From positions 51,206,458 to 51,270,457 of the forward strand of contig CM040126.1 of assembly GCA_022559845.1 (NCBI GenBank): DNA of 64,000 bases. Direction: 5' to 3'. The notes beneath the pieces were generated by a model, which saw only the letters and a program-made list of their open reading frames with translations, had not been told where the DNA came from and did no database searches. Shown here in pieces: positions 30,458-42,722 of this stretch; position 1 is the stretch's first letter, and each line of letters opens with the position of its first letter. Position numbers and translations under genes: made by a program. This stretch comes from Amorphophallus konjac (taxonomy: Eukaryota; Streptophyta; Magnoliopsida; Alismatales; Araceae).

Positions 30458-32636
30458 ATGTCTAGCTTTACTCTTCCTTCATGTTATAATGGAAATAACT
30501 ATATTTCTTGGAGAAATAGCATGTGTGCTTATCTTGGTTTTAATGAGCTTGAAATTTGGGAAGTTATATGTAATGGTCCACATAAACTTCCATCAAATGA
30601 AGCTAAATGGAGTGCAAAGCATGAAAAGAAAAATGATATCAATATTAAGGCTTTGAATTTTATGAGAAATTGCAAAGAGTCTAATATTCTTTCTCGAATT
30701 TCTCCTTGCAGGTCAGCCAAAGAAATATGGGAAAAATTGGCTAGGTTTGAGGCAAATGCGAAAAATGCCCAAGTCGGCTCAAGCTTGATGGCTAATGATG
30801 AAGAAAGCAAAGAAAGCTCAGAGGTAGAATCTGAAGGTGTGGAAATTTCCTTTGAAGAGCTAATAGAGCTTTATGAGGAATTGTTAAGTAGATATAAAAA
30901 AGGTCAAATCTAAAAATAAGAAATTGACAAAAAAAATTGAAGATGTGAATTCCTCTACTTCATGTGAAAATGTGCATGCTAACTCTTCATGTGAAAATTA
31001 TAAAACCTTGGAAAAGAAAATTGAAAATCTAAAAGATCAAAATGAATCTCTTGAATCCAAAGTTGAATTACTTTTAGATGAGAACTCTTGCTTGAATGAA
31101 GATGTCGAAATAGCCAGAAATTATAATACATCTCTTCAAATTGAACATGAATGTGATGAATTGCGGGAACAAAATAAATTCTTGTTGTCTCAAATTTTCA
31201 TGTTTGAGAAATCTGAAGAAAGTTTAAGAAATAAATTAGCTTCTCTTTCTAATGATGAGAAGATGTTTAAGAAATTACTTGATTCTGAATTTGATAGCAA
31301 GAGCATCATGAAGGAAAATGAAAAACTTAAAAAGGAGAAACGTGCCATGTTGATTCAAATTTCTCTACTTAAAAGTAGTTTGAAAAGCTTTGATAAACTT
31401 GAAAAATAAAATGCTTTCTTGAAATCTGAAAATGAACAAATACTTGCTAGAAATTCAAAACTTGTTGAAACTGAGAAAGCCCTTGAGAAAGTGACTGAAA
31501 AATTACATTCTATGAATGTTGAAAACAAAGAACTCAAGGAAGAAAATGAAAACTTCAAATATGTGAATTGCTTGTTGAATAATAAAGTTTGTGCATGCGA
31601 AGAAGAAATCACGAGTGCTGAATTACATATTTCTGCTCTTGAAGAAGAAGTGCAAAGCTTAAAAGATGATTTGTCTAGATTTGTCAAAGGAAAGAAAAAT
31701 TTGGATAAAATGTTGGGTGTTAAGGTGAACTTTCAAAAGGAAGGTCTTGGATACACCCCGGTCAACAAAAAGTCTTTTGAATCCAAATTGAAAACTTCTT
31801 TTGTTCATGCATCCGATATTCCGAGCACTTCTAAGGCACCATCTCCAATTGCACAAATGAAAATCTCTTAAAATATTTTTGATAAAAAGAAAAATCTCAA
31901 CAAAAGACCTTTCATGTCAAATAGATCTCAAAAATCAAAGTTGAATGTTGAATGCTTCTATTGTGGCGTGTTTGGTCATGTCATGGATGATTGTGAGGTG
32001 ATGAAAAAAGATGATCAATATGCTTGCAAAGATAAACATGCTTTCAAGACACAAAGAAAGGTTGCTTGTCTCTATTGTCATAAATTTAGTCATGTGATGA
32101 AAAATTATTTTGTGAAGCAAAAAGATGATTTTCATGTCACGAATGCTAAGTTTAATGTTCAAGGAAAATTTAGAAATGAACATGTGTCTCATGCTCAAAT
32201 GTTTGTATCCTCTAAGAAAAACGTGCTTCCAAAAACTCATGCAAATAATGAAAAGTCATTCCGTAGACCCACAACTCCTTGTTGCTTTCATTGTGAGAAA
32301 TACGGTCATGTTATGAATGAATGTTGGTTTCTGAAAACTTAGAATTTCTATGTTTCTAGAATGAATGCTAGGTTTGATTTTGTTAGACATAGAAATTTTG
32401 GAAATAGAAGAAGGAACGTTTTTGAAAACTCTTTTGATCATGTTAAAAGAAAATCTTTTGCCAGAGTTGTGACTCCTCAATATGTTTATTGTGAAAACCA
32501 TGGACATATCATTGAGTATTGCAGGATTATGAATAATGATGATATTGTGACAACGAAAAAGTAGAAAGTGTTTGATGGCAATGCTACTAACATCAAGGGA
32601 CCCAAAAAGGCTTGGGTGTCCAAATCCGTTGAATGA
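30458..32636 (+). pseudogene. gag of element D, with frameshift and four in-frame stops
   Basis: The capsid-type domain is 30458-30910 (NYISWRNSMCAYLG, IWEVICNGPHK, KEIWEKLARFE). A frameshift at an A-run near 30900 is followed by one frame to TGA at 32634-32636, interrupted by TAA 31407-31409, TAA 31869-31871, TAG 32340-32342 and TAG 32562-32564. Long Glu/Lys/Asn coiled coils fill 30924-31700. Zinc knuckles include CFYCGVFGHVMDDC and CFHCEKYGHVMNEC; two others have lost a Cys (CLYCHKFSHVMKNY and YCENHGHIIEYC). It ends GPKKAWVSKS and a stop, as in A, before any protease. Confidence 0.85.
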
Positions 32637-35184
32637 ATTGGCGTTGATGCTAGTGTGCCTTGAGGTAAATAAAGAATGAAAGGGGTTCCAATAAAAAGGA
32701 ACAAGGCACACTCATCAGGTAACATCCCAACTTTGCTTCTTTCACTGTCAAATTGGTGTTTTTGATATTTTTCTTCTTGCTCCTCTGGTATGTTCTGAAT
32801 TCTTCACGAGTCATACATGTAATCATCGAATGAATTTTTGATATATCAAATAGTGATATGTAAAATGAAAAGTTACGCTTGTCAAGAAGCTATCACTATG
32901 CGTGAGTTGGGACTTCGGATCAAAGTTCTCCGCCTTATACCAAAATTCAGAAATTGAATTATTTGACTTATGATGAATCATGTGTTTTGAATGAATTGAA
33001 TTTATCTTTGAACTGTAATATCTTTTAAACTAAATCTGAAAAATTCTCTTGTTTCAAAAAGGCAAAACTTTTGAACTGTGGACTTGCTTAATCAAATGCA
33101 ACAATTGATATTGGATGTTGACCATGGCTCAGTTTGAAGCTCATTGACCATGTGTGATTGCTTTGCTAAATTGATAAGTTATTTTAAACACTTGTCTTGC
33201 TCTTTTGCCAAAGTCTGTGTGAAATCTGTTGAACACTTGATTATTTGCTTATTCACACATGTAAGGGATATCATGTTCAAACTGAAGCTTATGTCTTATG
33301 CAAGGTTGCTTTTGAATGATCATGGTTGAATGTTTGGGTTCCAAGAAAAATGGTTCATCATAAAAAAATCTGAAATAAAATACTCATGGTTCTGTGCTAA
33401 ATTCATTGAAAATCCATCTCATGCATTCACTTGCTTCATGCTTTTCTTAAATGCTCAAGTCATTACAAAAACTGAAAACTTGCATAAAAAGTATGCAATG
33501 ACATTTTTGCATATCATTCACATACTATGCATATAAAATGACAAAAAGATGCATATTGCATATTCATGCATATAGAGCATATGCATATATTTCATGATAA
33601 TCACATATCTTGACTCATGAATGCTTGCATGAATGTTTCATGAATCCTTGCATGCTTGTAAGTATTTACACTATGAAATCATTTCTTGATCTTTCTAAGG
33701 CCTTACCTCATTGCTAAACAATAATGTAGTGATTTTATTCATATGTGATACATGTCATATACTAAGGGGAAAGGATTTAATTCTGACCGTGCATACATTT
33801 AGGGGGAGTCATAGCTATGTCTTAACAAATTCATTCTATACATGCAAAATAAAAATTTACCCCCACACTCTTGCACACAATGAATTCAATGACTTTACTT
33901 GATAAGGATTTAAGAAATTCCTTTCAACACTTTAACGGAAACTTGAATCTCTACATGGACATTAAAGAGTAATCGTGAGGAAAAAGCTACCTACCCCACA
34001 AAAATTTAATAAGTGGAACGTGGATCCGAGTAACCGGGAATTCCCCTGAAACAAAGGAGGAAACTCGTGTCGAAAGGAGAAACAAATCCATATGTGTGAC
34101 GAATCCAAGTAGCCGGGAATCCTTATTGTGACACATGAGGAAACTCGCGCCGAAAGGTGAAGTCCATTAAAAGAAACAAAATAGGGGTTGTGCGAAGCTA
34201 CCGATAGTCGAGAATCTAAAGTGATAGTGTAGAGAGAAGATTACCTTCTAGTGTTCTTTAGAAAATTTGAAAATCCATATTATTTGAAGTTCATTAGTCA
34301 TTACCTCACATTTCACATGGGCATTTTTGTGATGTATGTATTTTATGAATTTGCCTACATTCATGGTTTATGTAGTACTCTTAGTTGTGTATACACAAAT
34401 CTCTTAGTTATGCTTCATGCCTTACATTCTTGAATTTGAATCACATACTTTTTTGTTAACCCGTGCCTCATATAGGGGGAGTTACTATATGTACTATATG
34501 TGTGCATGATGATTATGCTTGTGTGCTTGCATGTTCATGTATTCCCATTGAGTCTAATTCTGAGCATAAACCTTACATTTGAAGGATAGAAGTCATCATG
34601 TGCATAGCTTCATATCTTGCATGATTAGCATTCACATAGTGCATATTCATTGCATTTGAAAGATGACACTCATCGTGTGCATATTTGCATATTTGGTATT
34701 TTCAACATGCATATAGTTCATACATGATATCATCTTGAGTAATTCATACTTTTCAACAATTGGTATAGTTCATTTTGAACTGCATCATTTTGAACACATC
34801 ATGTTGCATGAATGCTAAAATGAGTTCTACCAACTTTTGGTATCATATCCTTGGGGCCAACTCTTCAAGAATTGAAATTATAAATCTTTGGGCCTTTAAT
34901 CTGAACAACATTTGGTATCATATTTTTTGGCCTTTGATTAGCATCACTTGGTATTTGCATTGGTATCATATCTTTTAGCCTAACTCGTTCATATCATGTC
35001 ACATAACCCCATGTCTTTTTGTAGATGACAAAAAGGGGGAGAATGTTTGGTGTGTGCTCAATGCTTTATGAATGATGTTGTCTTGGGGAGAATGAGAGAA
35101 TTGGTGTATGCTCAATGTTTGTAAATGTTTACAAAATCTGTATTATCACACACATCGTTTTGTCATCATCAAAAAGGGGGAGAT
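32637..35184 (+). other. 3' non-coding region of element D with conserved modules and PPT series
   Basis: No gene. It holds the block CACTATGCGTGAGTTGG with a potential GGAC-TTCG-GATC hairpin (32909-32922), shared with C and, loosely, A/E. Repeated units with CGGGAATTCC, GAGGAAACTCG and CGAAAGG lie at 33990-34165. AGGGGGAG tracts lie at 33801, 34474, 35034 and 35174, the last being the PPT before the LTR. Element C keeps all these at 48960-51180. Confidence 0.65.
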
Positions 35185-37361
35185 TGTTATATCCCCTAGT
35201 TCGTGTTTGGTTTCAATGATATCAAAACGATTGTATTTGTATGTGTATGTGTTTTATTGAGCAACATATTTTATATCTTGATTTCATGAGTTGAAAGATA
35301 GAGTTAATGTTCACTCTTGAAAGTCATGTGAACCCTTGATGTTTAAGGAACTAATGTTATATTTATGTTGGTTTGTAGGAACATAAATTCATGGCTCATA
35401 TTTAGAATCTAAAGGAGTGCATCAATGAAGATATTATTGAAAAAGGAAGTTGACTCACTCATTGCATTTGGTATAATTATTAACACTTATGTGATGAAGC
35501 ATTTTGTTGTTGAAGAATTGGTTGTCTTGTGATTGAATGGTTGAGCTCCCATGTCATTATATTTGGTTGATTAAGAGATCCATGTTCATCATAACAAAAC
35601 CTTGTCATTTGGTGGAATGTATTTTTGTTGATTGATTTGAGAAGCCAAATTCTTGGTTGAGTTTGTTCAATGATGTAGTTTTATGTGAACTAGTTCAAAG
35701 AGTTAATGCTTAATGAGTTTTGATTGTCATCTAACCTCTGGGTTTATCATGTTTTTATAGGTTCAAGGATGGTTTTTAAACCCTCTCATGTCAAGTGGAT
35801 GATAGTAACATCTAACCATTTTTATGCTAACTTCCGGGTTATTTTCATGAACATCTTTCATGAGGTTGCATTGCATTGGAAGTGTTTTATGCATCCTTAA
35901 AATGTGATTTTTTAGATTTTTACAATATGCTTAATCTATTCTCATAAATTTTGTTGAAATGGGGTTTAAATGGTCTTAATACTTTGTTGAATTCATGGTA
36001 ATTAATTCTTGATTTTTGGGGATTTTTTCGGTGCTTAAACGAAGCTAAAAATGGACTTTTCCATCATTTTTCTGCATGGGTCGACCCCTGGGGTCGACCC
36101 TCAGTGTTTCTGTGAAGACAAAAACCATTTTATTGAACCCTGCCTGCAGGGGTCGACCCTTGGGGTCGACCCACAGCAAGGGTCGACCCCTGGGTGTTGC
36201 CATTTTCTTTTCGACCTGGCTGCCCTCTGGTTGCACGAGGGTCGACCCCAAGGGTCGGTCATTTTCTTTTCGGCCCGGCTGCCCTCTGGTTGCACTAGGG
36301 TTGACTCTTTCCAGTCGGGGTTTGCAAACTCGTCCGGAACCGACTCTAAATCCTTCCAAACTTTACCATACTACCCCCCATAGGTTACTAAGCATATGGA
36401 GGTGTCTTTAACGCATTGTGGGAGGCTTTTATGTGTCTTTTGGGCTCTCTACCTTGCCTATAAATATGAGTTACGAATTTGTGGATGAAGAACCCTAATG
36501 CACATTTGTTCTTTCTTGTAGGTGAAGAAAAGGGGGAAAATAAGGTGGAGCTCTTGCAAGGTGGTTATCATCTACATCCATGAAGATTTGGAGCTCGTGG
36601 TAGAAGAAGAAAAGAAGCGTCTCGAAGAGAGGAACAAGAGGACGCCAAAATCACCATCATCCGACAACGAACCAAGAGGAACAGGAAGAATCGAAGAAGG
36701 GGGAGCTCTCTACATGCTATATCTTCTTCATTTCAGTCTTTAGATTTTGTTTGGGATTCATTGTATCTATTTGTATCGGCTTCATACATTTCTGAAGGAA
36801 TATTGTGTGTGGGGGTTCGGAGAAAGGGTTCTCCGAGTGTTTGTGTTGACGCATGTGCGTCGTGTGGTGCGGAGCATATCCGCATGTGTGCTTGGGCATA
36901 TTGTGGGGTGTGTTCCCCGTGTGTGGTTGGTAGTTTACTCCCATGTGGTAACGTAGGCGTCGCCCTACGCATGTGTGTTAGAGTTTTACTCCGTGTGTGT
37001 GTGGGGATTTATCCCCGTGTGTGTGTTGGAGCATCGTCTCCGTGTTGGGGATTTATCCCCGAGTGAAGCCTCACCGAGTTTGGTGAGGGGTAGACGTAGA
37101 GAGCCCGTCGTGGTCCCGAACCACCTTAAAAATTCCGTGTCTTGTGGTTTGCTTTTGTGGATGCATGCTTAATTGTTTATATTTGTTGAATGTTCGTGTG
37201 TGAACGGTGAGATTGAGAGAGCTAAGTTTATCTTGCTTAGTCTAATTTCTTCAATCTCGTTCAAAGTTGTAAATTCCGTTGTGTTGGTTTTAATTTACCG
37301 TCGATCGTGGGGGACAATTCAACCCCCCCTTCTTATCTACTCGCCTACCCGGGGACCAACA
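35185..37361 (+). repeat. 3' LTR of element D
   Basis: 2177 bases matching 28147-30378, with phrase array 36076-36305, TATAAAT at 36459-36465, hairpin train 36820-37135, and CAACA end followed by AGCTT. Confidence 0.92.
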
Positions 37362-37651
37362 AGCTTGATAAAGAAAATTTTGACATGCGTAAAGAACACA
37401 CCTTGGTTGAAAAATCTGATAGATCGTTGCTTGAGCAGAATAATCTCTTGTTGTCTAATATTTCATTGCTTGAAGAAACTGAAAAACATCTTAAAAGCAA
37501 GCTAGCATCTCTTTCTGATGATGATAAAATGTTTGAGAAACTGCTTGATGGTGAGATTGACAGCAAAAGCATCATGAATGAAAATGAAAAACTTAAAAAG
37601 GAAAAATGTGCCATGTTAATTCAGATTTCCTTACTTGAAGGTAGTTTGAAA
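37362..37651 (+). pseudogene. Element C gag fragment 2 (coiled coil)
   Basis: It encodes LVEKSDRSLLEQNNLLLSN and later KLASLSDDDKMFEKLLD, colinear with D's gag at 31160-31380. It begins in the AGCTT duplication of D and ends at the target of E (TGAAA at 37647-37651). It is open throughout except for its artificial end inside E. Confidence 0.8.
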
Positions 37652-37914
37652 TGATAGGATCGGTGCAAGGATTCAGAGGGGGGGGGTGAATGAATCCCAC
37701 CCTTAAAAAACTTTTCGCTCAATAAAAATTAGAACACTAACTAGAAGACGATAGACAGACATGATAACTAATCAGAATCTCTTTTGAACCGAAGAACAAA
37801 CGTCTATCTCGCGCCTAAACAATCAACTAGCGGAAGCAGCACAGATATAAACGAGAATGCTAAGGCAACCTGTGAATGAGGTAGAAGATAAGGAGCAAAG
37901 CACACCCACACTGC

Positions 37915-38300
37915 ACAGAGGATTTTTAGGTGGTTCGGTCACCAAGACCTACGTCCACCCCTCACTCCCAACCGGAGTGAGGCTTTCACTAGCACAAGCT
38001 AGAACGCAGACTCAGTCTGCAAACAAGTTGCTGGCACACAGCTTGACCAGGGGAACAACCTCCCCTCTTCTTCCCAACCGGAGGGACACCCCAGTGACTC
38101 CCAGCCACTTGGAAACCAGAGACCGAAGTCTCTCTTCCTCCAGACCGGAGGGACCCCTGGACTAGCTACCCACAAGCCCAGAACCGGAGACAAGTCTCCC
38201 TTCCTCCAAACCGGAGGGAACCCACAAGTAGCTCCCAGCTACTTGCAACCGGAGATCAAATCTCCCTTCTCCTGACCCACCAGGAGAAACCCGACCTCAG
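37915..38300 (-). other. Hairpin train of element E
   Basis: In sense orientation the stems include CTCCTG/CAGGAG, GGAGAT/ATCTCC, CAAGTAG/CTACTTG, CCTCC/GGAGG, GGAGAC/GTCTCC, AGAGAC-TTCG-GTCTCT, GCAGAC/GTCTGC, CTAGC/GCTAG and CTCACTCC/GGAGTGAG, then the GGTGG ... CCACC module. Compared in order with element A, several stems changed on both arms and still pair. The second copy is 45115-45495. Confidence 0.85.
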
Positions 38301-38869
38301 ACCAGAGGATCGGAAGAACAAAGATAACCAGATGAAAAGGAAAAAATAAGAAACGGAAAATGCACAGCGATCGGAAGGCTGTAAATGAAGAACAAGAATG
38401 TAGCTCTCAAAGGAGCAGATCTGGCTTGGATTTAATCCAAACGCCAGAGGACAGATCTTCAATAGCTTCTTCCTTCTTCTCCACGAACTCTCTCTCTCTC
38501 TATCTCTCTTTCTTTCTCCTCTGCTCTCCTTTTCTCTCACGCTATTCTCTCCTTCTCTTCTCTGCTCTCTTTTTCTTCTGCCGGCTCACTCTTCTTCTAT
38601 TTCTTTTTCTTCCTCTTTCTGTGGATCGAAGACTCTCTGCTGCTTGTTTCTCACTGTTTAGACTTTTTCCCCCATTTTTTTCTCAGCTTTGATCTTCTTC
38701 TTCTGTGGAAGAAGTCTTGTATATATAGCAGCAGCAGCAGCAGCTAGGGCGTGAGCTTCCCACGCCTTCCATCCAGAAGATTCCTCCTCAGATCACGTGC
38801 TCAGCACCCACCTCGGATCACGTGTCAGGTGCCAGCTTCGAGTCACGTGCCCATTCATCAGTACGCTCA

Positions 38870-40110
38870 GCAACTGGAGTTGAGGTGGCGTCAACACACT
38901 TGCTCCAAAGGGTTGATGCAGCCTTCAAAGACATTCGACCAGCAAAACTCAAGTCTGTTGCATTGACTCCATCAGCCTGCTGCGTTGACGCATCGGTGAT
39001 CCAGTGATCAAGTCTTCAGCAGATGGGTGTGCTGCGTCGACGCTCCCAATCAATGGCGTTAACGCAGTGAGGCATTCCAGTAAGCCATTAGCTTCGTCTC
39101 TTTAGCTGCTGCGTCGACGCTGCTCAATTGTGGCGTTGACGCAGTGGAATAGCCTGTAAAAGTCTCTGCTTCTTTAACTACTGCGTCGACGCTGCTTGCT
39201 TGTGGCGTTGACGCAGTGGAAGATATCGTGAAGGCTTCGTCAACTGATGCGTGGACGCTTTAAGCTCCCAGTGTCGGCCCTGTTCCCTTCAGCAACAAGA
39301 ATGAAGTCATAAGATTTAAGTATGTACATTGCAGTGTATATACTTCGTTGTATAGACTTGTGAAGGCGAATGCAACGTACAGACTTGCCCAATGTGTTGA
39401 CTTCAACAAAGAGACAACGGCTGTATAGACTTTCAATCCTAAAGGCAGTGTATAGACATTGAAGAACAACAAACAATGTATGGACTTTACAATGCAAACT
39501 ACAATGTATAGACTTCATGTAAGAGCCCAATGTATAGACATTGAATTCGAAGACCAATGTGTAGACTTCAAGTTTAACTGTGGATGTACAGACTTCAGGT
39601 GTGAAGACCATTGTGCAGACTTTGGGAACAGCGGCCAATGTATAGACTTGATGCTCAAGGAGTGGCTGTACAGACTTAGAGTGTAGCTGAAGCCTTGAAC
39701 GTAGGAATAGGCTGGACTGTATAGACTTCAGGCTTCAGAAACGAATGTACACACTTGACCAATTCAAAGGTGAATCAAGTGTACAGACTCTGAGTCCAAA
39801 CCCAACGGCTGTACAGACTTAGAATGTGAAGACTGATGTACAGACTTCATTAATCAAACAGGCTGCACAGTCCACTGTATAGACTTGATGATATGAACTT
39901 CAGGAGGATATGACACGGCTGTACAGACTTGTTTTCTAAACGAATGAATAGACTTGCCACAGTCTAATGTATAGACTTGAAGAAACTGAACTGAAGAGTC
40001 GACGCATCAGCTCAAGGAGTTGACGCACTACTGTGTGGACAGAGACAAATATGACTGAAGGGTCAATGCATCAGCACAATGAGTTGACGCACTGCTGTGG
40101 AGACTGTGCA
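38870..40110 (-). repeat. U3 arrays of element E: GCGTCGACGC/GTTGACGCAG phrases and TGTATAGACTT phrases
   Basis: At 38880-39260 and again at 40000-40110, units pair CTGCGTCGACGC with GCGTTGACGCAG around a loop of about 12, a 12-bp stem with one G.T pair. Between them (39300-39990) about 25 copies of ATGTATAGACTT or TGTACAGACTT occur, the complement of element A's phrase. The 5' LTR copies are at 46075-46450, 46500-47180 and 47190-47300. All lie upstream of the minus-strand TATA box. Confidence 0.88.
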
Positions 40111-40335
40111 GACAGAGTGTAGACAGAATTAAATAGAGCATGTTATCTGACAGCCATATGAACTCCATTCACTTACATGATAAAATATGAATTAATCGAG
40201 CAGAAAAAGAAAGCATTATGATCAGATAATGACTGAATAATAGCATGATGACACACAGCAAGATGACTCACAGTGATTAACTCACATCAAAAACCAATCA
40301 TCAAAACCATCATCAAAACCACAGGGGCACAACAA

Positions 40336-42722
40336 TCTCCCCCTTTTTGATGATGGCAATACTACACTGTGAGTAATGCTGATGACACAAACTATTCTCC
40401 CCCTTTGACTTCATCAAAAAGAAAATAGTTTGAGAAATTATAGCATGTATAAAAATTCAGTCAATTTCTCCCCCTTGCAAGAACATGATTCTCCCCCTTT
40501 AAGAGTTTCAGCAAAAGCATGAGTTAGAGATGATCAAAAGGAACCTGCATGCAATGATTGAATGATATTCTCCCTCTTGGCAAACAATCTCCCCTTTGGT
40601 AGAATCATAATAAACCATGGGAAGGGTATGAATGTAGATGCAGATACCAGAAATATGAATGCAAGGGCACAATTCTTCTCCTTCTATGCAGCATGATGCA
40701 TATGACAAGGAGGCTCCCCCTCAATAAATGGAACCTTATGAATAGATGAGAAGGAGACCACAGGGGCAAACAAGGAGAAGTTCAGGTCAATGGACCAAGG
40801 ACATGAGCAGAAGAGTTTCAATTAACAGATTTTTCAAGGATGCTCCAAACCCAAGAAGTTCAGCCAGATTTTCAAAGAGATATCAATCTCATAAATCCAA
40901 AACATAAGTTTTCAAAGTCTTCATTATAAGGGCTTATGAATGAGCTTTATTGAACAGCATGGTTTAAACATGATGTATGTAGAGTTTATCAATAAAATTC
41001 TGTGTTGATATCTAAAACCATGGTTTAATAAAAATGAACCAAGCCCTCATATTTATCTTGATAAAACTCCCTTTCTCTTACACAATCAAGTTTATTGACT
41101 TCTTTCAGAATTACATGCATCAGTATTGAAATAAGCAATTATGAAGTCATATGATTTTGTCTAGGGTTGTAGCAATTTGATTTTAGCATCAATATTCAGA
41201 TATTTCAATTCGTTCAACAATTTTCATGCTACAAATTTTACGAGCAGTCTAGTTCAGTGCACACCTTGTAACTAGAGGATATACCTTGATCAGAGGCCAA
41301 TATCCCTAAGCACTTAGTGTGACTAACTGTCATGCTATATATGAACAGAGATAGCATTTACACATCATGACACACTCCAAATCATTTCTTGATGAGTGAG
41401 TTGTATTTCTCAGTGTGCATGCCATTGCTCTACCCGCATTTCAATGAATTCTTAATCAGAGTTAACTATGGTACCTCATGACACAGTCCTTTGGACATGT
41501 GTTTCTCAGTGACCAAGGTCATTGCTCTGACAGATATTACCCTTTAGACTTTTCAGAAAAATTCATTTGCTTCAAGTCAATAATAATTTCATGTACTTAA
41601 TCAGTTGAAGTCATGTATTCAAAAATGCATATTTCAGAAGTTTTCACAAGACACAACATGAAACAGATGGTTAAGGTTTATTAAACATGCTTCAGATATT
41701 TTTAAGAGATTTTAAAGTCAACCCTTGAGTACATTAAACTTAAACCACCTGAGTTATTTCAGATATTCATAAAAACGTATAATAGAAGATTTCTAGTTCA
41801 AAAGTTTTCAGATTTATGGTCGAGATAGCCCATTGAAATCTTCATGAAGGACTGATAGAATTTTGAACCCAAATGATGCCAATTGATAGGAGAAATACCA
41901 ATTGTTAAGAGAGATTGTGAAGCTCAAGGTTTTCAGAATATGATCAAGGTTTGTCAACAAAATCAATAAGAAAGGATATGCAATGAATTCTGACAAATGT
42001 ATGCATTTGACAACCTATATGCAATGCATTGACTCCCCCTCACAATATGCATTCAACTCTCTTTTTGGCATTTTCAATATAAGGAAATGCAATGCATTAT
42101 ATGTATGCAAGGACATGCAACGACTCAACATTGAATGCTATGCAAGGATATGCAACTAACTCCCCCTAAAAATATGCAATGTTTGCCATGAGAAACTGAA
42201 CATATGATTTTGATTCATGCACATTCAGACTGTCCTATCCAACAAGGTGACCCATGGTACTAGGCTGAGCACTTGGTCTAAAAGACCACCTCACACATAG
42301 TAAGAACCTCCAGACAGACTTCCCTGCCTTTTGGTAGCTTACCATTTATATACCATTGAGGTCATGCATGATAATTCAACATGGGCAGCATGCATGGATC
42401 AAATTTCAGCTTATCAGATTTTTCAGGATGTAATGGACAGATTTTCAATGAACTATGCAATAGAAAAATTTCAAGCCACATACATAAGCAGTTCAGATTA
42501 TTCAGAATGCAATTTGATTTCAGAGTTTATGCATTTCAACAATTATCAAACAACTACAAATGGCAGATATGCAGGAATACATCAAATCAGATATGCAATG
42601 AGTTTTAAAACAAGAAATGCAGAGAGTTTACCTGAACAGTGTGAGAATGGGGTTTTCATTCTTGAGTGCCTTGGATCATTACCCTTTTTATTCCAGTCCC
42701 AAGGCACACCTGCATAGCAATG
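40336..42722 (-). other. 3' non-coding region and PPT series of element E
   Basis: CTCCCCCT tracts (AGGGGGAG in sense) lie near 40336-40348, 40395-40407, 40467, 40490, 40714, 42031 and 42160, the first abutting the LTR. The hairpin TGGTC/GACCA is at 42274-42288, and the duplicated modules matching A 11640-11930 are at 41250-41560. No gene; an open frame at 42331-42717 on the plus strand is antisense to this region and has no homology I recognise. Confidence 0.65.

Larger units (their letters stand above)
28147..37361 (+). mobile_element. Element D: gag-only Copia element, same family as C
   Basis: LTRs 28147-30378 and 35185-37361 (TGTTATATCCCC ... GGGGACCAACA), primer site TGGTATCAGAGC, decayed gag, 2.5 kb non-coding region and PPT. 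The target duplication AGCTT is exact at 28142-28146 and 37362-37366. It is inserted in element C's gag. No pol genes are present. Confidence 0.92.
37652..40334 (-). repeat. 3' LTR of element E
   Basis: 2683 bases, TGATAGGATCGG ... GGGCACAACA on the plus strand, matched by 44860-47519. It contains the hairpin train (37915-38300), CT-rich (GA-rich in sense) leader, minus-strand TATA (38720-38727) and two U3 phrase arrays. Confidence 0.92.

Noticed and set aside
42331..42717. 128-codon plus-strand open frame
   Set aside because: It is antisense to E's conserved 3' non-coding region and has no counterpart in element A.
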